Below, piece by piece: positions 9,553-18,817 of a stretch of 64,000 nucleotides of DNA. A model generated the notes under the pieces. That model ran no database searches and was not told where the DNA came from. It saw only the letters and a list, made by a program, of their open reading frames with translations. The stretch covers positions 2,666,001-2,730,000 of the forward strand of contig CP036352.1 in assembly GCA_007753915.1 (NCBI GenBank), written 5' to 3'. The stretch comes from Phycisphaerae bacterium RAS2. Its GTDB lineage: Bacteria > Planctomycetota > Phycisphaerae > UBA1845 > UTPLA1. Made by a program: the position numbers and the translations under genes. The number at the start of each line of letters is the position of its first letter. Within the stretch, counting starts at the first letter, position 1.

Positions 9553-10452
9553 CTATCGCTCCCCGCTGAACAGCACATCCTCCATGCCGTACAGCCCCGG
9601 CGCGCGGCCTGCGATCCACTTCGCCGCGCGCAGCGCGCCCACCGCGAACGTATCGCGCGAGTGCGCGCTGTGCGCCAAGGTGATCGTCTCGCCGAGGTTC
9701 CCAAATTGCACGCTGTGCTCGCCGACCGTGTCGCCGATGCGCAGGCTGTGAACGCCGATTTCGCCGGGCGCGCGGTCGGATCGAGCCGCCGGCCCCGCGG
9801 GGTTTGACGGCGCGCTTCCGTCTCGTGGCCGGCCCGGCTCGGTTTGATTCGCCGCACGCGACGCGTTCACCTCGCCCACCGCACGGCCCGCGTCCGTTCG
9901 CCCGCGCTGAATGGCCTCGATCAGCGCGAGCGCCGTCCCGCTGGGCGCGTCCACCTTGAAGCGATGGTGCGATTCGACCACTTCCACGTCGTACGAATCA
10001 TCCAGCAGCGCGCCCACCTCGCGCGCCAGCCGCAGCAGCACGTTCACACCCACACTCATGTTCGCCGATTTCAGCACCGCGATGGACTGCGCCGCCGCGC
10101 GAATACGCGTCTGCGCAGCCGCGTCGTGCCCCGTCGTGCCGATCACGATCGGTCGCTTGATCTCTACGCACCAATCAATCCAGCCGGCGGTCGCCGCCGC
10201 CGTGGAGAAGTCGATCAACACGTCAAACGCCGCGCCCACCGGCGCCGCCGAAGCGTTGCGCAAACCTTCCGCCGCCACGCGAACACCGATCGCGCCAACG
10301 CCCGCCAACTCGCCGGCGTCACGACCGAGGTCTGCGCAGCCCGGCCCTTCCAGCGCCGCGACAACGTTCAACTCCGCATCGGCCGACGCCAGCGCGACGA
10401 GCCGCCGCCCCATCCGACCGGCCGCGCCGGCGATTGCAAGTTTGATTGGCAT
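9553..10452 (-). CDS. dapB: 4-hydroxy-tetrahydrodipicolinate reductase
   Basis: Lysine/diaminopimelate pathway enzyme. N-terminal NAD(P)-binding GAAGRMGRR, GTTGH, SANMSVGVN, and the signature ESHHRFKVDAPSGTAL with the catalytic His pair and Lys; GLYGMEDVLFSGER closes the protein. About 299 residues, longer than the usual 265-275, because of a low-complexity Pro/Ala/Arg insert of about 40 residues before GEIGVHSLRIGD. Start taken at the second ATG (MPIKLAIAG); an ATG nine bases upstream (10461) is possible. Its 3' end is 27 bp from the convergent pilin-like gene. thrC, another aspartate-family gene, lies just upstream on the same strand. Confidence 0.93.
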   Translation of the reverse strand: MPIKLAIAGAAGRMGRRLVALASADAELNVVAALEGPGCADLGRDAGELAGVGAIGVRVAAEGLRNASAAPVGAAFDVLIDFSTAAATAGWIDWCVEIKRPIVIGTTGHDAAAQTRIRAAAQSIAVLKSANMSVGVNVLLRLAREVGALLDDSYDVEVVESHHRFKVDAPSGTALALIEAIQRGRTDAGRAVGEVNASRAANQTEPGRPRDGSAPSNPAGPAARSDRAPGEIGVHSLRIGDTVGEHSVQFGNLGETITLAHSAHSRDTFAVGALRAAKWIAGRAPGLYGMEDVLFSGER

Positions 10453-10516
10453 CCCGATCATTCTCTCTGCTCCGATTGTGTGTGCTTCAATTCATTGGGA
10501 TTCGTGAGCTTGCGAC

Positions 10517-10540
10517 GCCGACGGATTGCAATCCGCCGGC
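10517..10540. repeat. TTGCAA-centred palindromic repeat, copy 1
   Basis: Near-perfect palindrome GCCGACGGATTGCAATCCGC + CGGC between dapB and thrC. A similar palindrome is at 61864-61885, with the same GACGGATTGCAAT core and a following GGC(G/T)TCC. Confidence 0.5.
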
Positions 10541-10609
10541 TTCCGCGACGCGCTGCGACAATCCATTGCGACGACGCCTTACACCGGCACGGAGCAATCA
10601 TCTTACAAT

Positions 10610-11989
10610 TCACCGCGTCGATTCGATCGCGCGACAGATCGCATCGAGATCGTTCGCCACACGAATCGGTTGATTCGAATGCCGGCCGCGCGCGCCGCCA
10701 CTCCCGCCGCCGGTGTGGTACGTCACCGTCGCGTCGGGGTCCTTCAGCACGTGACCGGTCAGGATGCACACGACGCGCGCATCGCGCTCGATGACGCCGC
10801 GCGCGATCAACTGCCGCAACCCCGCCACGCTGGCCGCACTGGCCGGCTCGCAGCCCAGACCGTGTCGCCCGATCCGCGCCTTCTCATCGAGAATCTCCTC
10901 GTCACTCACGTCACACACGACGCCGCTCATCGCGTCCAACGAGCGAAGCGCCTTCGACAGGTTCACCGGGTGCGCGATCTCAATCGCCGTCGCGACCGTC
11001 TTCGCGCGCCGACCGGCGGCTGCGTGTTCGGCGAAGTACGCCTGCGCGCCGGGGGAATCCCACTCGCCACCGTTCCAGCGCAGTCCGCGCGCGTTCACTA
11101 ACTCACAAAGCGTGTTCGCGCCGCGCGCGTTGATGATCGCCAGCCGCGGCACCCGCGGGATCAGCCCCAGCTCGCGCAATTCGATGAACGCTTTTCCGAA
11201 CGCACTGCTGTTGCCGAGGTTGCCGCCCGGCACGACGATCCAATCCGGCACGTCCCAGCCCAGCCCCTCCAGCACGCGGTACATAATCGACTTCTGCCCT
11301 TCGAGCCGGAACGGGTTCACCGAATTCATCAGGTAGAGACCCAGCCGCCCTGCCGCCTCGCGCACGCGCGCCATGCAGGCGTCGAAATCGCCGTCGATCT
11401 GAAGCGTGATCGCGCCGTGATCCAGCGCCTGCGAGAGTTTCCCGAATGCGATCTTGCCATCGCCGATGAAGACGACCGACTTCATCGCTCGGCCGTCGCG
11501 CAGCCGCGTGTTCGCCGCGTACATCGCCAGGCTCGCGCTGGTGTTGCCCGTCGACGCGCACCCCACCAGTGGCCGCCCCAGCCGCCGGGCCATCGTGAAG
11601 GCCGCGGCCATGCCGTTGTCCTTGAAACTGCCCGACGGGTTCATGCCCTCGTATTGCAGGTGCAGCCGGCCGGCATGAAGCGGCAGGTCCATCGCGGCGG
11701 GGTCCACAGCTTGCAGCAGCGTCTGCCCCTCGCCAAGCGTGACGAGGTCATTCACGTCCGCGAACGGCAGCAATTCGCGAAACCGCCACACGCCCGAAAA
11801 GTCGAGCGGCGCGACGCGACGCCCCCAGCGCGATTCAAAGAACGATAATGACGCCGGCGGCTGCAATCGGGACCAATCGTACACAACGTCCAGCAGCCCG
11901 CCGCAGCGACCGCAATCGTAGCGCTCATCGCCGAGGTCGTAGGTCGCGGCACAGGCGGGTCGGATGCAGCGTAGAAATGCGGCGCTCAT
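10610..11989 (-). CDS. thrC: Threonine synthase
   Basis: 459-residue PLP enzyme converting O-phosphohomoserine to threonine. It carries an N-terminal zinc-ribbon-like segment ([20 protein letters not shown], then RCGG), seen in one class of threonine synthases. PLP lysine is K123 in [23 protein letters not shown] is the phosphate-binding loop; [17 protein letters not shown] is conserved. A longer frame reaches 12061, but ATG 11989 begins the conserved domain. It lies upstream of dapB on the same strand with about 160 bp between them that hold a palindromic repeat. Confidence 0.93.
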   Translation of the reverse strand: MSAAFLRCIRPACAATYDLGDERYDCGRCGGLLDVVYDWSRLQPPASLSFFESRWGRRVAPLDFSGVWRFRELLPFADVNDLVTLGEGQTLLQAVDPAAMDLPLHAGRLHLQYEGMNPSGSFKDNGMAAAFTMARRLGRPLVGCASTGNTSASLAMYAANTRLRDGRAMKSVVFIGDGKIAFGKLSQALDHGAITLQIDGDFDACMARVREAAGRLGLYLMNSVNPFRLEGQKSIMYRVLEGLGWDVPDWIVVPGGNLGNSSAFGKAFIELRELGLIPRVPRLAIINARGANTLCELVNARGLRWNGGEWDSPGAQAYFAEHAAAGRRAKTVATAIEIAHPVNLSKALRSLDAMSGVVCDVSDEEILDEKARIGRHGLGCEPASAASVAGLRQLIARGVIERDARVVCILTGHVLKDPDATVTYHTGGGSGGARGRHSNQPIRVANDLDAICRAIESTR

Positions 11990-12052
11990 GCAAGTGATGT
12001 TATCCGCTGGGCTTAGGTCCGCCAACGCACCACGCGACGACGGGAGATTGTC

Positions 12053-12082
12053 TTGAACCAATTCGCTCCTTTACGGTAAAAT
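12053..12082 (+). promoter_or_regulatory. Candidate sigma-70-like promoter for the deiminase gene
   Basis: TTGAAC, 18-bp spacer, TAAAAT, placed about 120 bp before the deiminase ATG in the divergent region next to thrC. Pattern match only. Confidence 0.35.
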
Positions 12083-12201
12083 GAGCGGCGTGGATTGGGG
12101 AATCGATCGACCAGGCTGCATGACCCCGCAGCAACCCCGCCGTCGATCGGAACGTCATCGTCTCTTTCGGGAGCCGACGCTCCCGCGAATCGGAGCATCT
12201 C

Positions 12202-13893
12202 ATGCGATTGGCTTTGTTTGGCGTTCTGTGCCTCCCAGCCTTGTTGTTTTTCGCGCCGTCCGCAGTCGCGCAAGTTGACGAGCCGGTGATCGTCGACGGC
12301 GAACTGGTCTTTCCGACCGATGCGGTCATCCCGCGATACCTGACCGATACCGAGCGGCGCTGGCTTGATGAGAATCCCGGCGGTCCGGCAGTCCCGCGTG
12401 TCGCGACCGCGGCTCCGACCGGACCGCTGCACTGCGTGGCCGAATACGAGCCGATGGACGGCATTCTGCTCAACTGGCGGTCGTACACGACCATTATCGC
12501 CGAGATGGCGCGGCTGATCACGACGACCGGCAACGCGAACGCGTACATTGTCGTCGCCAATGCCGCGACACAGTCCTCGGCCACGACCACGCTCTCGGGC
12601 AACGGCACGAACATGAGCCGGGTGAAGTTTCTGATCGCCGCGTCGGACACCGTTTGGATTCGAGATTACGGCCCGCGCTATGTGTACCAGGGCGATTGCC
12701 GCGCGATTGTCGACCACCGGTACAACCGGCCCCGGCCCAATGACGATGTGATTCCAACCGCCTTCGCCAACTACAAAAAGCACGGCTACTACGAGATGCA
12801 GACGCTGTACTCGCCGAACGAATTGATTCACGGCGGCGGGAACTTTCACTTGAGCGCCAACACGCAGTCGTTCGCCACGCGGCTGACCGTCAACGAGAAT
12901 CCCCTTCTGACCGAGCCGCAGATCACGAACATCTGGAATACGTATCAGGGGTTGAATCACATGTTCTTCAATCCGTTCCCGACCTCGGTCGACGCGACGC
13001 AGCACATCGACATGTGGATGCAGGTCTGCGGCGACCAGAAGGTCATGATCAGCGACTGGCCAAACAACCCCGGCTCGACGCAGGACGTCATTTGCGACAA
13101 CGCCGCGGTGACGATGGCCGGAATGGGTTACACGGTCACACGCATCCCCGCGTTCAGCGTGAGCGGCGTGCATTACACTTATACTAACGTCGTGATTTGC
13201 AACAACCTGATCCTCGTCCCCTCGTACACCAACGCCACCGTGCAGCCGTCCAACGCAGCGGCCGTCACGGCGTGGCAGACGGCCATGCCGGGCTACACCG
13301 TTTCAACGATCAACTGTCAGGCGATGATCACCGCCGCCGGCGTCATGCACTGCATCGCCATGCATGTTCCACAACATCGGGGCGGCGCGAACCCGACCGT
13401 CTACCTCAAGACCCCGCGCACGGCCCAGACCCTGCCCGCGCCCGGCAACAATGTCGCCATCAACTGGATCACCGACGACGACAACGCCGTTTCGAATGTG
13501 GACATTCTGCTCTCGACGACCGGCGGCAATTCCTACGACACGGTCATCGCCTCCGCCAACGCCGACACCGGCTCGTACAACTGGGTCGTTCCGAATCTTT
13601 GCACCAGTGCCGCACGCATTCGCGTCGTCGCGCGCGATGCCAATGGCAACACGGGCCACGACAGCAGCATCGGAAACCTCGTCATCACCGGGACGGTCGG
13701 CCCGGTTGGCGATCTCAACTGCGATTGCGCGCGCGATCTTGGCGACGTGTCGCCGTTTGTCCTCGCCCTGCTCGATCCGACGACGTACGCCGCGACGTAC
13801 CCCGGATGCCCGATCAATAACGCTGACATCAACGGCGACGGCCAGCGCGACGGACGCGACATCGCGCGGCTTGTAGACGGCTTGTTGCCCTGA
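12202..13893 (+). CDS. Secreted peptidyl-arginine/agmatine deiminase family protein with dockerin-like tail
   Basis: 563 residues. Signal peptide ends at AVAQ. The middle is a guanidine-modifying deiminase domain of the Porphyromonas PAD/agmatine deiminase family: WIRDYGP (Asp155), HGGGNF, DATQHIDMW (His268, Asp270) and GVMHCIAMH (Cys384, nucleophile). An Ig-like region follows (VYLKTPRTAQTLPAPGNN), then the terminal EF-hand doublet GDLNCDCARDLGDV ... ADINGDGQRDGRDIARL. GGAG lies six bases before the ATG. Substrate could be C-terminal arginines of proteins/peptides or agmatine; export and tail favour an extracellular peptide substrate, an inference. It precedes the beta-propeller gene by 27 bp. 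Confidence 0.88.
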   Translation: MRLALFGVLCLPALLFFAPSAVAQVDEPVIVDGELVFPTDAVIPRYLTDTERRWLDENPGGPAVPRVATAAPTGPLHCVAEYEPMDGILLNWRSYTTIIAEMARLITTTGNANAYIVVANAATQSSATTTLSGNGTNMSRVKFLIAASDTVWIRDYGPRYVYQGDCRAIVDHRYNRPRPNDDVIPTAFANYKKHGYYEMQTLYSPNELIHGGGNFHLSANTQSFATRLTVNENPLLTEPQITNIWNTYQGLNHMFFNPFPTSVDATQHIDMWMQVCGDQKVMISDWPNNPGSTQDVICDNAAVTMAGMGYTVTRIPAFSVSGVHYTYTNVVICNNLILVPSYTNATVQPSNAAAVTAWQTAMPGYTVSTINCQAMITAAGVMHCIAMHVPQHRGGANPTVYLKTPRTAQTLPAPGNNVAINWITDDDNAVSNVDILLSTTGGNSYDTVIASANADTGSYNWVVPNLCTSAARIRVVARDANGNTGHDSSIGNLVITGTVGPVGDLNCDCARDLGDVSPFVLALLDPTTYAATYPGCPINNADINGDGQRDGRDIARLVDGLLP

Positions 13894-13920
13894 TACTCTC
13901 GAACAAGGAAGGAAGCAGCC

Positions 13921-15273
13921 ATGATGACCGACTCGATTAACGGACGCCTGCAACTGTTAACGTTCACGCTCGCGGTTGTTGCCGTGTCCCTCGCGGGACT
14001 TTCGCACGCGCGCGCTCAATCCAGCACGCCCGCGCTTTTCGTTTCCAACAACGGGAACCTCGAAGGAAGCGTTTCCGCCTTTCGCGTTGACGCCAACGGC
14101 GAGCTGGAATTCGTCAACAAAGTCATTACAGGTTCGCGCGCCTCAACCAGCGACCCCTGCCCCGGTTGCAACGCCTACGAAATCTCGCTCACGCCCGACG
14201 GGCGACATCTCGTCACCATTCACCCGGCCGGCGATTTCGACGGCATCAGCTTTCTCCGCGTCAACGCCGACGCCAGCGTCACTCTTCTGCACCAGTTCAC
14301 GTTTCCCGCTCTGCAGGACGGCCCGCTGGACGTCGTCTGGCTCGACAACGAATACGTCGCCGCCGCCATCACCGGCACGAATCCCGACTCCGTCTGGGTC
14401 TGGCGATTTGATCCGAATGTGCCGTCGATGACCTTCGCGTTCGCAGTCACGGCCGTGTCGAACAGCCTCGGCTATCTCGCCGTGCATCCTACTGGCGACT
14501 ATCTCTACGCGAATGATTCGTCTGCCAACCGCGTCGTCCGCGCCTGGACCATCGGCGCCGGCGGCTCGCTCACGATTCTCGACGCGGAGTCCACCGGCGT
14601 GCCGTTTGCCCTTGAACTCGCCGTTAGCCATGACGGCACCAAACTCTACGGCGCCGGCGGCATCAGCGACGGTGGAAATAAAGTCGTCGGCATGACCGTC
14701 AACCCCGACGGCACGCTCACCGGAATGGCCGGAACGCCGTTCATTTCTCCCGGCGCGTCGCCCTCCAACGTTTTTCTCACGGGCGACGATTCCGTGCTGG
14801 TCGTCGGCCACGGCACCGATGCCACCGTCCGCACGCTTCTCGTGAATCCCATCACCGGCGCGCTCACGGCCTCTCCCTTCAATTTTGACGTCGGCCTCCA
14901 GGGCACGCTCGGCGACGTGCGCACAATGGGTGATCTCATGTTCGTCACCGACAATTCCACCGCGACCGACGGTATCATGGGCGTCTATTCATTCAAGGTC
15001 GGGCCGGACGGCTCGCTCACCATGAACGGCCCCGGCGCGTACACCACCACCGGCATCGCGCCGCGCTCGCTGGCCACCTGGGTGCCGGAGCCGCCGCTGG
15101 GCGACATGAACTGCGATCTGTCCGTCGATCTCGACGACGTTGAGCCGTTTGTCGAAGCGCTGCTCGATCCCGTCGGGTTCGGCGGCTGCGATGTCAACTT
15201 GGCCGACGTGAATCAGGATACGTTCATTGACGGTCTGGACGCCGGCCCGTTCATCGACCTGCTCGTGCCCTGA
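13921..15273 (+). CDS. Secreted beta-propeller (lactonase/YVTN-like) protein with dockerin-like tail
   Basis: 450 residues. Signal peptide near LSHARAQ. Repeats of about 45-50 residues with VSNNGNLEGSVSAFRVDANG, HPTGDYLYANDSSANRVV, SHDGTKLYGAGG and VVGMTVNPDGTLTG mark a seven-bladed propeller like 6-phosphogluconolactonase or YVTN proteins. C-terminal EF-hand doublet GDMNCDLSVDLDDVEPFV ... ADVNQDTFIDGLDAGPFI. Strong ribosome-binding site (AAGGAAGGAAG). It probably forms one operon with the deiminase upstream. No catalytic residues recognised; function unknown. Confidence 0.82.
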   Translation: MMTDSINGRLQLLTFTLAVVAVSLAGLSHARAQSSTPALFVSNNGNLEGSVSAFRVDANGELEFVNKVITGSRASTSDPCPGCNAYEISLTPDGRHLVTIHPAGDFDGISFLRVNADASVTLLHQFTFPALQDGPLDVVWLDNEYVAAAITGTNPDSVWVWRFDPNVPSMTFAFAVTAVSNSLGYLAVHPTGDYLYANDSSANRVVRAWTIGAGGSLTILDAESTGVPFALELAVSHDGTKLYGAGGISDGGNKVVGMTVNPDGTLTGMAGTPFISPGASPSNVFLTGDDSVLVVGHGTDATVRTLLVNPITGALTASPFNFDVGLQGTLGDVRTMGDLMFVTDNSTATDGIMGVYSFKVGPDGSLTMNGPGAYTTTGIAPRSLATWVPEPPLGDMNCDLSVDLDDVEPFVEALLDPVGFGGCDVNLADVNQDTFIDGLDAGPFIDLLVP

Positions 15274-15382
15274 TCCAGCTTCCGCCGGCACCCGGACCGA
15301 CCCCCTTGTGCCGATATACTGCAATGCGAGCCACGCACCGCGCGACCGGACCCGTCGCGCGCAGACCGAGGAGCCATCAAGA

Positions 15383-18300
15383 ATGTTCGCCGCTTTCCCG
15401 CTTGTCATTTCGCTCTTGCTCTCGACCAGTGCAGACGCCCCCGCCGCGACAACAAACCCCGCAGCGTCCCAGCCCACCGAAAAGGCCGAGCTGACCGCCG
15501 ACACCGCTGCCGGACTGAAGTTCCGCTGCGTCGGCCCGGCCTTGTCATCCGGCCGCGTCGGCGACTTCGCCGTGCATCCCGAGAATCGCTCCACCTACTA
15601 CGTCGCCGTCGCCTCCGGCGGCGTCTGGAAGACGACCAACAGCGGCACGACGTGGAAACCGATCTTCGACGGCGAAGGCTCGTACTCCATCGGCTGCATC
15701 ACGCTTGATCCGTCGAACCCCAACGTCGTCTGGGTCGGCTCCGGAGAGAACAACAGCCAGCGCAGCGTCTCCTTCGGCGACGGCGTCTATCGCTCGCGCG
15801 ACGGCGGGCAAAGCTGGCAGAACATGGGCCTGAAGGAATCCGAGCACATCGGCCGCATCGTCGTCCACCCGAAGGATTCGAACACGGTCTGGGTCGCGGC
15901 GCAGGGGCCGCTGTGGAGCGCCGGGGGAGATCGCGGCGTTTTCAAGACCACCGACGGCGGCGCGACCTGGAAGCGCGTACTCTTTGTCAGTCACGACACG
16001 GGGGCGAACGAAGTCCATCTCGACCCGCGCGATCCCAACACGCTTTATGCCACGGCTTACCAGCGCCGGCGGCACGTTTGGACGCTCGTCGACGGCGGCC
16101 CCGAGTCGGCCATCTACAAGTCCACCGACGGCGGCGAAACCTGGCGCAAGATCAACAAGGGCCTGCCTGACGTCGACCTGGGCCGCATCGGGCTCGCCAT
16201 CTCGCCCGCCAACCCGGACATCGTTTACGCGATCGTCGAAGCCGCCGAGGACAAGAGCGGAGTCTTCCGTTCGACCGATCGCGGCGAGACTTGGGAAAAG
16301 CGCAGCGATTACATCGCAACGTCCCCCATGTACTACAACGAGATTGTTGCGGACCCGAAAAACTCCGACGTGGTCTACTCGCTCGACACGTTCATGCATC
16401 GCACCGAGGACGGCGGCAAGACCTTTCGCCGCGTCCCCAACACCGACCGCCACGTCGATGATCACGCCCTGTGGATCGACCCGAACGACACCAACTACCT
16501 GCTGGTCGGCTGCGACGGCGGCGTTTACGAGAGCTTCGACCGCGGCGACACGTGGCATTACAAACACAACCTGCCCGTCACGCAGTTCTACCGCGTCGCC
16601 GTCGATAATTCGACGCCTTTCTATTACATCTACGGCGGCACGCAGGACAACAACACCATGGGCGGCCCCTCGCGCACCTTCGAGCGCGCCGGCATCACCA
16701 ATGAGCACTGGTTCGTCACCGTCGGCGGCGACGGCTTCGTCACGCGCGTCGACACCGAGGATCCCAACATCGTCTACAGCCTCTGGCAATACGGCGGACT
16801 TGTGCGCCACGACCGCAAAAGCGGCCAGACCATCGACATCCGCCCGCGCGAAGCCCCCGGCCAGCCGCCGCTGCGCTTCAACTGGGACTCGCCGCTGATC
16901 ATCAGCGCGTTCGATCACAAGCGGCTGTACTTCGCGGCGAACATCCTGTTCCGCTCCGATGACCAGGGCAACGCGTGGAAAGCGATCAGCCCCGACCTCA
17001 CGCGTCAGATCGACCGCAACAAGCTCAAGGTCATGGGCCGCGTCCAGGCCGCCGACGCCGTCGCTAAGCACGCATCCACGTCCTTCTACGGCAACATCGT
17101 CTCGCTCTGCGAATCGCCGAAGGATGAAAAGACGCTCTACGTTGGCACCGACGACGGCCTCGTACAAGTCACGCAGGACGGCGGTGACACCTGGCAGAAG
17201 ATCGAGCGCTTCCCCGGCGTGCCGGAGATGTCTTACGTGAGCTGCCTGGTCGCATCGATGCACGAAACCGGCACGATCTACGCCGCGTTCGACAATCACA
17301 AGAACGGCGACTTCAAGCCGTACATGCTGCGCAGCCCGGATCGCGGCAAGAACTGGGTCAACGTCGCGGGCGACTTGCCCGAGCGCAACATCGTTTATAG
17401 CATCGCCGAAGATCACGAGAACCCGCAGATGCTCTTCGCCGGGACCGAGTTCGGCGTGTATGTGACACTCGACGGCGGTACAAAATGGCTCAAGCTCAAG
17501 GGCGACCTGCCCACAATCGCCATTCGCGATGTCGCCGTGCAGCACCGCGAGAACGACCTCGCCCTCGCCAGCTTCGGCCGCGGGCTCTTCATTCTCGACG
17601 ACTACTCGCCGCTGCGAAGCTGCACACCTGAGACTCTCGGCAAGGACGCGCACATCTTCCCCGTCAAACCCGCACTGCGCTACATCCCCTCCAGCCGGCT
17701 CGGCGGGTTGAAGGGCCGCGGCTGGATGGGTGCGTCGTACTTCGCCGCACCCAACCCGCCCTTCGGCGCGGTCTTCACGTACTACCTCAAGGAGAAAATC
17801 ACGTCGCGCAAGGAGAAGCGCAAGGAGGCGGAGAAGAAAGCCCTCAAGGACAGCAAAGACGCTCCCCTGCCGACGATTGACGACCTCCGCGCCGAGGATC
17901 AGGAAAAAGAGCCGCAGGTCTTCATGGTCATTCAGGACAGCGCCGGCAAAACCCTCCGCCGCATCCCCTGCAAGCGTGAAAAGGGCATCCAGCGCGCCGC
18001 CTGGGACCTGCGTTATCCTTCGGCTCGGCCAGTCAGTCTCTCGGGCGGGCCGGACCTCGATCCGTGGGACATCCAACCCGCCGGGCCGCTCGCGCTGCCG
18101 GGTCAGTACACCGCGACGCTCGTGAAGGAAGTGGACGGCGCGGTCTCGACGCTGGCCGGGCCACAGGCGTTCACCGTTGTCGCGATGGACAATGCGACAT
18201 TTATTGATCCGAACCAGCCCGAACTGATTGCCTTCAAGCGGAAGTTCTCCCGCCTGCAGCGCGCCGTGCAGGGCGCTTCCCGTGCTGCCTCCGAGGCCGA

Positions 18301-18691
18301 CACGCGCCTGCAACACCTCCGCAAGGCCGTCGCCGAGACGCCCGACGCCGATCCGGCCCTGATGGCCGACGTGCGGACGATGGACCTGCGGCTGAAGGGA
18401 CTCGTCACGAAGCTCCGCGGCGATTCCACGCTCGGCAAGCGAAACGAGCCGACACCAACGTCTATCAACGAGCGCGTCGAAGATGCCGCGAACAGCCTTT
18501 GGTATGCCACCAGCCCGCCAACACAGACGCAGCGCGACGCCTACCGATTCGCCGGCGAAGAGTTCACCCCGCTGCTGGCCGACCTGACGAAGCTCATCGA
18601 GACCGACCTCCCCGCGCTGGAGGCGAAGCTCGAAGCCGCCGGCGCCCCGTGGACCCCGGGCCGCGTGCCGAAGTGGACGACGGAGGAGTAA
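15383..18691 (+). CDS. Secreted VPS10/BNR-repeat protein (glycosyl-hydrolase-like propeller)
   Basis: 1102 residues. A short hydrophobic N-terminus (MFAAFPLVISLLLSTSADAP) suggests export. Many Asp-box/BNR repeats follow (KTTNSGTTWKP, RSRDGGQSWQN, KTTDGGATWKR, KSTDGGETWRK, RSTDRGETWEK, VTQDGGDTWQK, VTLDGGTKWLK), forming sortilin/VPS10-like propellers; a charged helical segment at about residues 800-850 and a C-terminal helical region come after. Homologous proteins are annotated as glycosyl hydrolases, but no catalytic residues are obvious. ATG 15383 has GAGGAG upstream; the frame extends upstream but overlaps the previous gene. No dockerin tail, unlike its neighbours. Confidence 0.87.
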   Translation: MFAAFPLVISLLLSTSADAPAATTNPAASQPTEKAELTADTAAGLKFRCVGPALSSGRVGDFAVHPENRSTYYVAVASGGVWKTTNSGTTWKPIFDGEGSYSIGCITLDPSNPNVVWVGSGENNSQRSVSFGDGVYRSRDGGQSWQNMGLKESEHIGRIVVHPKDSNTVWVAAQGPLWSAGGDRGVFKTTDGGATWKRVLFVSHDTGANEVHLDPRDPNTLYATAYQRRRHVWTLVDGGPESAIYKSTDGGETWRKINKGLPDVDLGRIGLAISPANPDIVYAIVEAAEDKSGVFRSTDRGETWEKRSDYIATSPMYYNEIVADPKNSDVVYSLDTFMHRTEDGGKTFRRVPNTDRHVDDHALWIDPNDTNYLLVGCDGGVYESFDRGDTWHYKHNLPVTQFYRVAVDNSTPFYYIYGGTQDNNTMGGPSRTFERAGITNEHWFVTVGGDGFVTRVDTEDPNIVYSLWQYGGLVRHDRKSGQTIDIRPREAPGQPPLRFNWDSPLIISAFDHKRLYFAANILFRSDDQGNAWKAISPDLTRQIDRNKLKVMGRVQAADAVAKHASTSFYGNIVSLCESPKDEKTLYVGTDDGLVQVTQDGGDTWQKIERFPGVPEMSYVSCLVASMHETGTIYAAFDNHKNGDFKPYMLRSPDRGKNWVNVAGDLPERNIVYSIAEDHENPQMLFAGTEFGVYVTLDGGTKWLKLKGDLPTIAIRDVAVQHRENDLALASFGRGLFILDDYSPLRSCTPETLGKDAHIFPVKPALRYIPSSRLGGLKGRGWMGASYFAAPNPPFGAVFTYYLKEKITSRKEKRKEAEKKALKDSKDAPLPTIDDLRAEDQEKEPQVFMVIQDSAGKTLRRIPCKREKGIQRAAWDLRYPSARPVSLSGGPDLDPWDIQPAGPLALPGQYTATLVKEVDGAVSTLAGPQAFTVVAMDNATFIDPNQPELIAFKRKFSRLQRAVQGASRAASEADTRLQHLRKAVAETPDADPALMADVRTMDLRLKGLVTKLRGDSTLGKRNEPTPTSINERVEDAANSLWYATSPPTQTQRDAYRFAGEEFTPLLADLTKLIETDLPALEAKLEAAGAPWTPGRVPKWTTEE

Positions 18692-18817
18692 GCGTTAAGT
18701 TTGCAGCAGGACTCACTCGCATGTATGCGAAGGAGATCACGAGACTTGGGCGCGGCCACTCCGACAGAATTGGGGCGCGATTAGTCGCGCTTTCAAAGTA
18801 GTTACCCTTGCGCCTGC

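Noticed and set aside
9844-10794. 316-residue plus-strand frame over dapB
   Set aside because: Arg/His-rich composition typical of antisense GC-rich shadows; dapB has all family motifs.
12013-13173. 386-residue minus-strand frame over the deiminase gene
   Set aside because: Antisense shadow; no family character.
15545-18316. 923-residue open frame antisense to the VPS10/BNR gene
   Set aside because: The plus-strand frame has clear repeat domains and signal peptide. The antisense frame has no recognisable domain and reflects GC-rich codon use.
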